From positions 27,589 through 91,588 of the forward strand of contig JAAWCS010000065.1 of assembly GCA_022793375.1 (NCBI GenBank): 64,000 bases of DNA. Reading direction: 5' to 3'. Each line of letters begins with the position of its first letter. Position 1 is the stretch's first letter. Below are positions 50,664 to 58,817 of the stretch, one piece after another. This DNA comes from Lachnospiraceae bacterium (lineage in GTDB: Bacteria; Bacillota; Clostridia; Lachnospirales; Lachnospiraceae). The notes under the pieces were generated by a model. That model was not told where the DNA came from. It ran no database searches and saw nothing but the letters and a program-made list of their open reading frames with translations. A program made the position numbers and the translations under genes.

Positions 50664-52531
50664 GCACGCACAAGCTGGCACTTACAGAGGAAATCCTTTT
50701 AAGCGTGGAAAAGCCGGCCCGTTATATCGGCGGCGAGATCAACTGCGTCTATAAGAAGAAAGAAGAGGTCCAGGTACGCTTTGCCATGTGTTTCCCGGAC
50801 GTCTATGAAATCGGTATGTCCCACCTGGGCATTCAGATTTTATACGATATGTTTAACAGCCGGGACGACGTATGGTGCGAACGCGTCTATTCGCCGTGGC
50901 CGGATCTGGACGCGATTTTGCGGCGGGAGCAAATCCCGCTGTTTGCGCTTGAATCGCAGGATCCAATCCGCGCCTTTGACTTTTTGGGCATCACCATCCA
51001 ATATGAGATGTGTTACACCAATATCCTGCAAATTTTGGACCTGGCGCAGATTCCGCTTCTGTCTAAGCAGCGCGGCGAGGACGACCCGATCGTAATCGGC
51101 GGCGGCCCCTGCGCCTACAATCCGGAACCGCTGGCGCCTTTCTTTGATTTGTTTTACATCGGCGAGGGCGAGACACAGTATGCCCCTATGATAGAACTGT
51201 ACAAGAAAAACCGGGCACAGGGCGGCAGCCGCCGGGATTTCCTGCGGGCCTGCGCGACGCTGTCGGGAATATATGTTCCCTCGCTTTATATGACAACGTA
51301 TCACGACGACGGGACGATCGCGGCTTTTTCACCGATGGAGGAGGGGATTCCGGCCCGCATCCGCAAAGAGATTGTCCCGGATGTCAGCAAAACCTGTTAT
51401 CCGGAGAAACCGCTGGTCCCCTTTATGCAGGTCACGCAGGACCGGGTGGTATTGGAAATCCAGCGAGGATGCATCCGCGGATGCCGTTTCTGCCAGGCGG
51501 GGCAGATTTATCGTCCGGTACGGGAGCGAAGCTTGGACTTTTTAAAGGAAAAAGCGATCCGCATGCTGGACTCAACCGGGTGCGGCGAGATTTCTTTAAG
51601 TTCTCTCAGTTCCAGCGACTATTCGCAGTTAAAAGAACTGGTTTATTTCCTGATCGAGGAAACGAAAAAACGCCATGTCAATATTTCGCTTCCCTCTCTG
51701 CGGATTGACGCGTTTTCCCTGGATGTGATGAACAAAATCCAGGATGTGAAGAAAAGCAGTTTAACGTTTGCGCCGGAGGCGGGTACGCAGCGGATGCGCG
51801 ATGTAATCAACAAAGGGCTGACAGAGGAAGATATTCTCCGTGGGGCCGGACAGGCCTTTAGAGGCGGATGGAACAAGGTCAAACTGTACTTTATGCTTGG
51901 ACTGCCCGGCGAAACCAACGAAGATGTCACAGGCATTGCCGAGCTGGCCGAGCGAATCGCCGGGGAATATTACGAGATTCCCAAAGAGGAGCGCAACGGC
52001 AAATGCCAGATTACTTCCAGCACGTCGTTCTTTGTGCCAAAGCCTTTTACCCCCTTCCAATGGGCGCCGATGAATACAGCCGAAGAATTTCTGCGCAAGG
52101 CCTACCTGGTAAAGGATACGATGCGCGCCCAGAAGAACCAGAAGAGCCTGCGTTATCATTACCACGAAGCGGACGTAACCATTTTGGAAGGCGTACTGGC
52201 CCGGGGAGACCGCCGCATTGCGCCGGTGATTCTGCGCGCCTATCAAAAAGGATGCTTATTTGATTCCTGGAACGAATATTTCGATCACCAAAAATGGCTG
52301 GAAGCGTTTGCACAAGAGGGAATTTCGCCGGATTTCTACACGACCAGAGAGCGAAGCCTGGACGAAATCCTGCCCTGGGATTTCATTGACTGCGGCGTAA
52401 CCAAACGTTTTTTGAAACAAGAATACGAACGGGCGATGGCCGGGATTGTGACGCCAAACTGCCGGGTGCGCTGCAGCGGCTGCGGAGCGGCTGTGTTTGG
52501 AGGAGGAGTTTGCTTTGAAAATACGAATTAA
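50660..52531 (+). CDS. B12-binding-domain radical SAM protein, TIGR03960 type
   Basis: The 623-residue protein begins with a cobalamin-binding-like Rossmann domain (FPDVYEIGMSHLGIQILYDM). The radical SAM site follows, IQRGCIRGCRFCQAGQIYRP near residue 270 (CxxxCxxC), with SLSSLSSSDYSQL and FAPEAGTQRMRDVINKG. A third region with CRVRCSGCGAAVFGGG ends the protein. The family always sits with the TIGR03936 protein and RNase G, as here. The substrate is not established; tRNA or ribosome-related modification is suspected. The DUF2344 gene starts inside its last 17 bases. Confidence 0.93.
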   Translation: MSTHKLALTEEILLSVEKPARYIGGEINCVYKKKEEVQVRFAMCFPDVYEIGMSHLGIQILYDMFNSRDDVWCERVYSPWPDLDAILRREQIPLFALESQDPIRAFDFLGITIQYEMCYTNILQILDLAQIPLLSKQRGEDDPIVIGGGPCAYNPEPLAPFFDLFYIGEGETQYAPMIELYKKNRAQGGSRRDFLRACATLSGIYVPSLYMTTYHDDGTIAAFSPMEEGIPARIRKEIVPDVSKTCYPEKPLVPFMQVTQDRVVLEIQRGCIRGCRFCQAGQIYRPVRERSLDFLKEKAIRMLDSTGCGEISLSSLSSSDYSQLKELVYFLIEETKKRHVNISLPSLRIDAFSLDVMNKIQDVKKSSLTFAPEAGTQRMRDVINKGLTEEDILRGAGQAFRGGWNKVKLYFMLGLPGETNEDVTGIAELAERIAGEYYEIPKEERNGKCQITSSTSFFVPKPFTPFQWAPMNTAEEFLRKAYLVKDTMRAQKNQKSLRYHYHEADVTILEGVLARGDRRIAPVILRAYQKGCLFDSWNEYFDHQKWLEAFAQEGISPDFYTTRERSLDEILPWDFIDCGVTKRFLKQEYERAMAGIVTPNCRVRCSGCGAAVFGGGVCFENTN

Positions 52532-53201
52532 GTTCACAAAAACCGGAAACATGCGCTTTATCGGGCATCTGGACATCCTGCGCTACTTCCAAAAGCTGCT
52601 GCGCAGGGCCGAGGTGGATGTAAAATACTCCGAAGGCTTCAGTCCGCATCCGGTCATGTCCTTTGCCCAGCCCCTTGGACTGGGCGATACTTCGGAAGGG
52701 GAGTACCTGGATCTTGAGGTATGTTCCAGCGAAAGCAGCGCCGTTATGCTGCGCCGTCTCAATGAAAAGAGCTGTCCGGAAATACAAATGCTCCGTTATG
52801 TGAAAATCGCCGACGAGACGCGCCGCAGCAATGCCATGAGCAACGTGGCGGCTGCCGACTACCGGATTCTGTTTCGCCAAGAAGCGCTTGACGAACAGGC
52901 CATGCGGTCCATGCTGGCGCAGGAAATGTTGGTTGTGAAACGAAAGACAAAGACAAAAGAAGTCGAAACGGATATCCGGCCGATGATCCTTTCCTGGGAG
53001 ATACAAGAAGAGGGACTCTTTGTCCGTCTGGCGACCGGCAGCGCGGCCAACTGTAAGCCGGATACGCTGATCGAAGCCTACGATCGTTTTCGCGGGACAG
53101 CATCGCTGCCTTTTGCCTGCCATTTCCACCGTCTGGAGATGTACGCCTGCAAGGACGGGCAGTTTGTACCGCTGTATCGGCTGGGCGAGGAACTATTATG
53201 A
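52515..53201 (+). CDS. Radical SAM-associated DUF2344 protein, TIGR03936 type
   Basis: The 228-residue protein matches the partner of TIGR03960 radical SAM enzymes: IRIKFTKTGNMRFIGHLD at the N-terminus, YSEGFSPHPVMSFAQPLGLGD, and LDLEV near residue 75. The start is TTG 52515, which begins the family sequence and follows GGAGGAGGAG at good spacing; TTG 52497 inside the ribosome site is less likely. Its stop overlaps the RNase G start. In many genomes the two proteins are fused, which implies physical association. Confidence 0.9.
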   Translation: MKIRIKFTKTGNMRFIGHLDILRYFQKLLRRAEVDVKYSEGFSPHPVMSFAQPLGLGDTSEGEYLDLEVCSSESSAVMLRRLNEKSCPEIQMLRYVKIADETRRSNAMSNVAAADYRILFRQEALDEQAMRSMLAQEMLVVKRKTKTKEVETDIRPMILSWEIQEEGLFVRLATGSAANCKPDTLIEAYDRFRGTASLPFACHFHRLEMYACKDGQFVPLYRLGEELL

Positions 53202-54466
53202 AGCAAATTGTTTTAACCGAGTACCAGAGCCGGCTGTTCTTCGGCCTTTTTCAAGACGGGCAGCCGGTGGAAATCTCTTTTTATGACAGAACGCCCGGTT
53301 TCCAGCTGGGCGATGTCTTTTTAGCCCGTGTCCAGGATATTGTACCGGGAATCCAGGCGGCATTTGTCGGGCTTACGCCCAATCAGAAGGCATACCTGCC
53401 GTTAGAGCAGGCGCCGGCCGGCCTTCGCTGCGGAGACGAACTGGCGGTACAGCTTGTAAAAGAAGCCCAAAAGACAAAGGACCCGGTCGTGACCACCCGC
53501 CTCAGCCTGGCCGGCCGCCTGGTCGTGCTGACGGCCGGCCGCTGTTTGATCCATGTATCCTCCAAAATCTCGGATTCGGCCTGGAAAGCCGAAACCAGAA
53601 AACGGCTGAGCACGCTGTTTGAAAACGCGGCGGAGGGTAAGATGCCTGCCAAAGACCCAAACCATCCGTTTGGTTTTATTATCCGTACAGGCGCCTATCA
53701 GGCTTCTACGGAGGAAATTTTTGAAGAAGCGGCCGCCCTCGCAGAGCAGTACGCCGGTCTTTGCCGGGCCGCGGCGACCCACGCCTGTTATTCGCGCTTG
53801 CTGCAGAGCGAGCCTGCCTGGCTGACCCGGCTGTACGGACTGGCCGGAGAGTGGGCGGCCGGATGCGGGATTGTCACTGATCTGCCGGATATTTACGAGC
53901 AGTGCCAAGCCTTTTTAAGCGGACACGGGATGAATCCGCTGTTTTCCCTGCGCCTTTATACTGACGCCGGCTATCCGCTTGAAAAACTGTATCGCTTGCA
54001 AACGTTCATTGAGGAACTTTTGGACAAGCGCGTGTGGCTGAAAAGCGGCGGTTATCTGGTGATCGAGCCGACCGAAGCGATGGTTGTCATCGACGTCAAT
54101 ACCGGCAAGGCAAACGGGAAGAAAACAAAAGAAGAGACCATCCTGCGCCTGAACCTGGAGGCGGCCGCCGAGATCGCGCGGCAGCTGCGCCTGCGAAACC
54201 TCTCGGGAATGATCCTGATCGATTTTATCGGCATGAAACAGGAGGCGCACCAGGAACAGCTGATGCGCTTTTTGCGGGAAGCGGTGCGCAGCGATCCGGC
54301 TGGTGTGTCTGTGATTGACATAACAAAGCTGGGCATTGTAGAATGTACGCGCCGCAAGACCACGCGGCCGGTTTATGAGCAGCTTGGAACCATCCCCGGA
54401 CGCCTTTTTCAGGCAGGCGGTCAAGCCGGAGGCGGCGGCAAAAAAGGGGAGACAACAACTGCTTGA
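53198..54466 (+). CDS. rng: Ribonuclease E/G family protein
   Basis: The 422-residue endoribonuclease has an N-terminal S1-like region (GDVFLARVQDIVPGIQAAFVGL) and the DNase-I-like catalytic centre MVVIDVNTGKANGKK near residue 295 and MILIDFIGMK near 340, with the two Asp residues that bind magnesium. It ends shortly after ECTRRKTTRPVYEQLG and lacks the CPxC zinc-link motif by which RNase E/G usually dimerise. A Gly-rich tail follows. Such short forms occur in Clostridia. It would process rRNA and mRNA. Confidence 0.92.
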   Translation: MKQIVLTEYQSRLFFGLFQDGQPVEISFYDRTPGFQLGDVFLARVQDIVPGIQAAFVGLTPNQKAYLPLEQAPAGLRCGDELAVQLVKEAQKTKDPVVTTRLSLAGRLVVLTAGRCLIHVSSKISDSAWKAETRKRLSTLFENAAEGKMPAKDPNHPFGFIIRTGAYQASTEEIFEEAAALAEQYAGLCRAAATHACYSRLLQSEPAWLTRLYGLAGEWAAGCGIVTDLPDIYEQCQAFLSGHGMNPLFSLRLYTDAGYPLEKLYRLQTFIEELLDKRVWLKSGGYLVIEPTEAMVVIDVNTGKANGKKTKEETILRLNLEAAAEIARQLRLRNLSGMILIDFIGMKQEAHQEQLMRFLREAVRSDPAGVSVIDITKLGIVECTRRKTTRPVYEQLGTIPGRLFQAGGQAGGGGKKGETTTA

Positions 54467-54529
54467 GCATACAGGAGCGGATACCCTCGGCTCATTTGAC
54501 AAACACAATTCACGAAAAGGGAGTTTGAT

Positions 54530-55183
54530 ATGAAACTACAAAAACCAACGCTGCCGGCTTTGTTTGAAGTACCAGATATGGAACCTGGATTGCTGCTTTC
54601 AAAGGCGGCCGAGGCCGAAGAGGAGTTGGAGAACTTTCATATTGCAAATGCCTTTCTGCCGGATATGGATTTGTCCGGGCAGCGTTTTTCCGGCATGTTT
54701 TTTGAAAACTGCCGTCTGCCGGCCGGCCTTTTTAACCGGGCCAGTTTTGTGGATGTGCGTTTTAAGGGCTGTGATTTTTCAAATTGTTTTTTTGAAGAAG
54801 CCTATTTTAACCGCTGTGAATGGATTTCCTGCAAATGGGTGGGCGCTTCCTTTGAGGGGGCGTCCTTTCGTCAGACGGAAATTGTATCCTCCAATCTGCA
54901 GTACTGCAATTTAGATCACAGTCTCTGGGATTATGCCCGCATGAAGGACTGTGACCTTTCGCAGGCGTATTTAAGCAATTGCCGTCTGAAAAAAGCGGAA
55001 TTGGAAAACTGCCGTCTGGTGCGCACAAGCATTCATCGGACGCCCCTGCGTGGAATGGATTTAACCAGCTGTGAGCTGGGCGGACTGATACTGTCGGAAA
55101 ATTTTTCGGAACTGAAAGGGGCCCTTGTACGGGCCGATCAGGCTTTGGAGTTGTCACGGCTGTTGGGGATTGTCATTCAGTAA
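54530..55183 (+). CDS. Pentapeptide-repeat protein
   Basis: The 217-residue protein is built of pentapeptide repeats with central Leu or Phe: DLSGQRFSG, CDFSNCFFEEAYF, GASFEGASFRQTE, CDLSQAYLSNCRLKKAELENC. They predict a right-handed quadrilateral beta helix of about 130 residues between residues 45 and 185. Cys is unusually frequent within the repeats. Some family members mimic DNA and protect gyrase, but nothing here identifies a target. It follows RNase G where genes for L21 and L27 are usually found in related genomes. Confidence 0.88.
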   Translation: MKLQKPTLPALFEVPDMEPGLLLSKAAEAEEELENFHIANAFLPDMDLSGQRFSGMFFENCRLPAGLFNRASFVDVRFKGCDFSNCFFEEAYFNRCEWISCKWVGASFEGASFRQTEIVSSNLQYCNLDHSLWDYARMKDCDLSQAYLSNCRLKKAELENCRLVRTSIHRTPLRGMDLTSCELGGLILSENFSELKGALVRADQALELSRLLGIVIQ

Positions 55184-55210
55184 TCGATATGAAAAAAAAC
55201 GGACAGGCGG

Positions 55211-55293
55211 CGATTGCGGGAGCACGAAGTGCGGAAACTTCGTGCCACAATCGGCTTTCGGTGCCCTGGCAATGCGCCGCTATAGCAGCGCAT
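55211..55293. repeat. Nested intergenic inverted repeats (REP-like element)
   Basis: CGATTG (55211-55216) pairs with CAATCG (55248-55253) around an inner perfect 9-bp stem GCACGAAGT/ACTTCGTGC (55222-55230 with 55237-55245). Twenty bases on, ATGCGC/GCGCAT (55272-55277 with 55288-55293) forms a further hairpin. The compact stacked layout resembles palindromic extragenic elements or a small structured RNA. Confidence 0.5.
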
Positions 55294-55351
55294 GTAGGAT
55301 GTCAAGCACACAGATACACAGGCCGGATCGCTGGGCACTGCTTTCTGCAGA

Positions 55352-55411
55352 AAGGGGCTGTCGGGAAATAACAATCTATATCCCAGATAGGTAAGAAAAA
55401 ACAGCCCCCTT
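55352..55411. repeat. Inverted repeat AAGGGGCTGT / ACAGCCCCCTT
   Basis: AAGGGGCTGT (55352-55361) and ACAGCCCCCTT (55401-55411) can pair with one bulged C across about 40 bases that include ATCTAT and GATAG. It lies between the convergent pentapeptide and glmS genes. A shared terminator region or a tiny terminal-repeat remnant are both possible. Confidence 0.4.
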
Positions 55412-55484
55412 CTGTTTCATGCCGATAAAATCGATCCGAATATTTCAGGCGAGTGGCGCCGAATGAAGCAAGACGATCTATAGG

Positions 55485-57302
55485 TCACTCCACCGTAACC
55501 GACTTTGCCAGGTTCCTGGGTTTGTCTACATTGAGTCCCTTTGCATCCGAGGTATAATAGGCCAGCAGCTGCAGAGTGGCCGCGGCTGTAAATACCGCAA
55601 ATTCGTCTTGTCTGACCGGAAGATCAATTCGAATATCGTACACATCGGGGTCGACCTGGGCATTTTCCTTGACGATCAATATCACCGAAGCGCCGCGGGC
55701 CCGGACTTCGCGTATATTGGAGATCGTCTTGGCAAAAATCTTTTCCTGCGTTGCCAGGGCAATGACCGGCGTATTTTTCTCGATCAGCGCAATGGTCCCG
55801 TGCTTTAGTTCGCCCGCGGCATAGGCTTCGGCATGGATATACGAGATTTCTTTTAGCTTCAGCGCGCCCTCCAGCGAAAACGCGTAATCCAGGCCGCGGC
55901 CGATAAAAAAGGCGTGATCCGAATGTTTGACCGCTTTTACGGCTTTTTTGATGGCCTCGTCTTTTTGAATGACCTGCGCAATGGAAGAGGAGGCAGAGAG
56001 AAGAGTATCCATAAACTCTTTGGCCTGCTTTTCGGTAAAAATCCCCCGCAATAGAGCAATCCGGCCGGTGAGAAGATAGAGGACGGCCAGCTGTACGATA
56101 TAGGCCTTTGTGCTGGCGACCGCGATCTCCGGCCCGGCATGGGTATAGAGCACATAATCGCTTTCCCTGGCAATGGTAGAACCTTTTACATTGACGATTG
56201 CCAGCGTGCGGGAGCCGCATTCTTTTGCCAGCCGCAGTGCCGCCAGCGTATCAATCGTCTCGCCGGATTGGGAAATGACGATCGTCAAAGTCTTTTCGTT
56301 GATCAACGGCGTGTCGTAGCGGAATTCCGATGCAATATGAACCGCTACCGGAATATGCAGGATTTGTTCAATGATGGCTTTTCCTACCATGCCGGCGTAC
56401 ATAGCGGTGCCGCAGGCGACAATCGTAATTGTTTCACAATCCAAAAAGAGAGAATCCTCAACGCCTTCCTCCCTGAAATCCGGCAGTCCGTTAAACAATC
56501 GGGGACGAACGGTGTTTTCCATTGCCTGCGGCTGTTCATTGATTTCTTTAATCATAAAATGCGGGTAGCCGCCTTTTTGTGCCGACTCGACATTCCAATC
56601 CACGGTCAGGCATTCCGGCTCCATCGTCTGCCCGTTCAGATCCAGAAGCGTAATCCGATCCGCCGAGAGCGTCATTACCGTTTTTTCCGGAACCACAAAA
56701 TAGGAACGGCTGTGAGCAATCAAAGCCGTTAAATCCGAAGCCACAAAAGAGCCGGCCTCCCCCTGCGCCGCAACCAGCGGACTTACGTTGCGGATACAAA
56801 AAATCTGCCCGGGGCGATCTTTAAAAAGGATACAAAAGGCATAGGAGCCTACCAGTATATCGACGGCTTTTTTCAGCGTTTCAAATGGGTTTCCCCGGTA
56901 AAGGTGATCCAGCAGACAGGCGGCAACCTCGGTGTCTGTCTCCGAATGGAGACGGTCCTGAAATCCGAAGGCGGCCGTAATTTCATGGTAATTTTCGATG
57001 ATGCCGTTGTGAATCAGCGTCACCTGTCCGCAGGAGTGCGGATGCGCGTTGGCATCGGTGACGCCGCCATGGGTTGCCCAGCGGGTGTGTCCGATCCCAC
57101 AGCGGGATTTTACAGGCGCGGCTTCGCAGGCCTTGCGCAGTACGGAAACCCGCCCGGCCTTTTTTTGCAAAAATAGTTCCCCCTGATCATCCAACAGCGC
57201 CACACCGGCACTGTCATATCCTCTGTACTCCAATTGTTCCAGGCCATCCAGCAGGATTTTCTGTGCACAAAAAGAACCGGAATATCCAATAATTCCACAC
57301 AT
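55485..57302 (-). CDS. glmS: Glutamine-fructose-6-phosphate aminotransferase
   Basis: The 605-residue enzyme makes glucosamine-6-phosphate, the first step to peptidoglycan amino sugars. Cys2 of MCGIIGYSG is the glutaminase nucleophile; GHTRWATHGG and SETDTEVAACLLDHL belong to that domain. Two SIS sugar-isomerase domains follow (CGTAMYAGMVGKAIIEQ, ISQSGETIDTLAALRLA, AYAAGELKHGTIALIE). AAGGAG precedes the ATG. Expression is predicted to be controlled by the self-cleaving glmS ribozyme in its leader. Confidence 0.98.
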   Translation of the reverse strand: MCGIIGYSGSFCAQKILLDGLEQLEYRGYDSAGVALLDDQGELFLQKKAGRVSVLRKACEAAPVKSRCGIGHTRWATHGGVTDANAHPHSCGQVTLIHNGIIENYHEITAAFGFQDRLHSETDTEVAACLLDHLYRGNPFETLKKAVDILVGSYAFCILFKDRPGQIFCIRNVSPLVAAQGEAGSFVASDLTALIAHSRSYFVVPEKTVMTLSADRITLLDLNGQTMEPECLTVDWNVESAQKGGYPHFMIKEINEQPQAMENTVRPRLFNGLPDFREEGVEDSLFLDCETITIVACGTAMYAGMVGKAIIEQILHIPVAVHIASEFRYDTPLINEKTLTIVISQSGETIDTLAALRLAKECGSRTLAIVNVKGSTIARESDYVLYTHAGPEIAVASTKAYIVQLAVLYLLTGRIALLRGIFTEKQAKEFMDTLLSASSSIAQVIQKDEAIKKAVKAVKHSDHAFFIGRGLDYAFSLEGALKLKEISYIHAEAYAAGELKHGTIALIEKNTPVIALATQEKIFAKTISNIREVRARGASVILIVKENAQVDPDVYDIRIDLPVRQDEFAVFTAAATLQLLAYYTSDAKGLNVDKPRNLAKSVTVE

Positions 57303-57371
57303 ACAAAAGTTTCTCCTTTATTCAATTTAATGATCAAACTGAATGATCAACCGGTCATATTGAATTTGTTC

Positions 57372-57537
57372 TGCAGTTACCCGCATATTTGCCAATATGT
57401 AACATGCCCGGTCCGGCACGGAAAGGCATCCGCCGAATTTTCGATCACCTTTCACCCTCGTTAACCTTTCCGCCAGCCGACGGTTCTTTTGAAAAGAACG
57501 AAGAGGCTGTTTCCCGATCCAGAAAGGTGCATGGCGC
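57372..57537 (-). ncRNA. glmS ribozyme (glucosamine-6-phosphate-activated)
   Basis: Read on the minus strand from 57537, the leader begins GCGCC, the nucleotide 3' of the cleavage site. Stem P1 forms from ACCTTTC and GAAAGGT. The conserved TAACGAGGG follows, then GAAAGG...CCTTTC enclosing TTCGGCGGATGCC, the ribozyme core. A final stem GTTAC/GTAAC with CATATT/AATATG matches P4. Cleavage is expected between 57538 and 57537. The element lies directly upstream of glmS, as in Bacillus. Binding of glucosamine-6-phosphate would trigger self-cleavage and message decay. Confidence 0.93.
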
Positions 57538-57544
57538 TGTGAAT

Positions 57545-57573
57545 ACTATAGCACTATATTTTATGAGGGTCAA
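57545..57573 (-). promoter_or_regulatory. Promoter for the glmS ribozyme transcript
   Basis: On the minus strand TTGACC (57573 to 57568), 17-base spacer, TATAGT (57550 to 57545). Transcription would start about seven bases later, at or just before the ribozyme cleavage site. Confidence 0.85.
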
Positions 57574-57681
57574 GCGGAAAATGTGATGGAGCATGGGAGA
57601 GGTATGAGAAGTGTTGCTTTCCTGTATTCTTAAAAAATAAGATGTATAGTATAAGCGGGATTACAGTATGAAGCCGGACTC

Positions 57682-57715
57682 AACTATTCGCAAAACTCTT
57701 GTTTAACGAATAGTT
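57682..57715. repeat. 9-bp inverted repeat AACTATTCG / CGAATAGTT
   Basis: AACTATTCG (57682-57690) is matched by CGAATAGTT (57707-57715) around 16 bases, in the non-coding stretch right of the glmS promoter. It may be an operator or the mark of a past recombination; nothing further is visible between 57574 and 57819. Confidence 0.45.
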
Positions 57716-57819
57716 AAGCAGGCATTAAACCCTTTGATATCAATGCATTTACCGTCTATATGTTTTTTTCTGAGTTTTACGCATAGATACTTATAGGCTA
57801 TTACCTATAATGGCACCCC

Positions 57820-57843
57820 ATAAGTTATATTATAAGTTATATT
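57820..57843. repeat. Tandem 12-bp direct repeat
   Basis: ATAAGTTATATT occurs twice without a gap (57820-57831 and 57832-57843). It overlaps the stop of the gene remnant on the minus strand. Confidence 0.8.
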
Positions 57844-57968
57844 AGATGTTCCCGGGACTTTAGGTCTATCAGCAGGTCCTGCAATGCTTTGATATCCGCC
57901 AACATGTTTTGCTCCCGCATCAGCTCATAAGGATTTTTTGGCGTCCCGTACTGATTATATATATTCAA
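57837..57968 (-). pseudogene. 3' remnant of an unrecognised gene
   Basis: On the minus strand a 43-codon frame reads YGTPKNPYELMREQNMLADI then KALQDLLIDLKSREHLI and stops. Codon use is that of the resident genes, and the helical, charged sequence looks like a real C-terminus. Upstream the sequence turns abruptly AT-rich, and there is no start with a ribosome site. The family is not recognised. Confidence 0.45.
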
Positions 57969-58003
57969 AAAAAATTTTGGTTGCATAAAACAATTATTAA
58001 AAA

Positions 58004-58156
58004 ATGCAATTTATAGCAAAAGAAAATAATCGATCATTATCTAAGGAAGTGGAATATCTTTATAAAAAACATATATACGCCTATGAAAATGAACACGGAC
58101 CAATCATTCTGCTGGCAACTCTGCAGGAGCCCGATTCGACGGATGAACAGAGCTAA
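58004..58156 (+). pseudogene. Truncated Arc-like ribbon-helix-helix protein
   Basis: A 50-codon frame reads MQFIAKENNRSLSKEVEYLY then KKHIYAYENEHG. IAKENNRSLSKEVEYL matches the two-helix part of Arc-type repressors (compare VAEENGRSVNSEI in Arc). The preceding beta strand that contacts DNA is missing: an in-frame TAA lies six bases ahead of the ATG, and there is no ribosome site. It is most likely the 3' end of a lost regulator or antitoxin gene. A short functional peptide cannot be excluded. Confidence 0.5.
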
Positions 58157-58189
58157 TCGCAACGCCGGCGAGACGCGGATAAGAAAATA

Positions 58190-58219
58190 TTGGACTTTTT
58201 TGCCTGCTTATGATACACT
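58190..58219 (+). promoter_or_regulatory. Promoter with extended -10 for the small coiled-coil protein
   Basis: TTGGAC (58190-58195), 18-base spacer, TGATACACT with extended TGn and -10 TACACT (58214-58219), 30 bases ahead of the start at 58249. Confidence 0.5.
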
Positions 58220-58248
58220 GATAGCATCAACCAAAGGAGGTTTTGATT

Positions 58249-58455
58249 ATGAGTGATAACGAGTTGTTACTGGCTATTTCAAACATGATACAAGCACAAC
58301 TGCAGCCTATCCATAAAAAAATTGATCAAAGCAATCAAGAAATCCATGAAGTAAAATTATTCTTTCCCCTGCAGCACGTCAGCAGCGGGGCTGATCTGGC
58401 CCATTTCTCCCCGGAATTTGTTAAAAAGTGCTTTTCTGCTACTCTGTTCGTATAA
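58249..58455 (+). CDS. Short hypothetical protein with coiled-coil N-terminus
   Basis: The 68-residue protein begins SDNELLLAISNMIQAQLQPI, then HKKIDQSNQEIHEVKL, an amphipathic helix like that of longer hypothetical proteins common in Clostridia. After residue 37 the heptads stop and an unrelated tail (FFPLQHVSSGADLAH...) follows, which suggests truncation and fusion to foreign sequence. It has a strong ribosome site, AAAGGAGG, eight bases ahead of ATG 58249, and a plausible promoter, so it may still be expressed. Confidence 0.45.
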   Translation: MSDNELLLAISNMIQAQLQPIHKKIDQSNQEIHEVKLFFPLQHVSSGADLAHFSPEFVKKCFSATLFV

Positions 58456-58741
58456 ACCGAACATACTGCAGTAAATCATATCCTTTTGTCTCTTTATATT
58501 TGATTCTCAACGCAATAATCCGGTATTTCCCCGATCGCCTTATATGACACAGATAGCGGACACAACCGCGGATACTTTGTACAACTTCCAGGCCTACGCC
58601 CCCGATCTAGTCAAAAATCGCCTGCGCCTGTTCGGCTTTTTGACATTCTCAAACATGAAGGAGGTAAGAAAGCATTAGCTATCAATGCGCCCACATATCC
58701 TGCGAAAATCCTCCAGCCATCCATTTTTATTGCAAAGTAAA
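58456..58741. other. Non-coding stretch, no feature seen
   Basis: No frame with convincing coding character, no RNA gene and no strong repeat was found here. It probably continues the decayed region that begins near 57.6 kb. A 68-codon minus-strand frame at 58611-58817 overlaps the next gene's promoter and was rejected. Confidence 0.5.
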
Positions 58742-58770
58742 TTGACAGGAACCCAAAGTTCGCGTAAACT
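58742..58770 (+). promoter_or_regulatory. Promoter for the TtcA-like gene
   Basis: TTGACA (58742-58747), 17-base spacer, TAAACT (58765-58770), 48 bases ahead of the start at 58818. Confidence 0.75.
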
Positions 58771-58817
58771 AAGAGCATGCGTTTACTTTCACAGAAATAC
58801 AGAAATGAGGCAACCAT

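Noticed and set aside
58611..58817. A 68-codon hydrophobic minus-strand frame
   Set aside because: It overlaps the TTGACA-N17-TAAACT promoter of the TtcA-like gene, has no ribosome site and no family resemblance.
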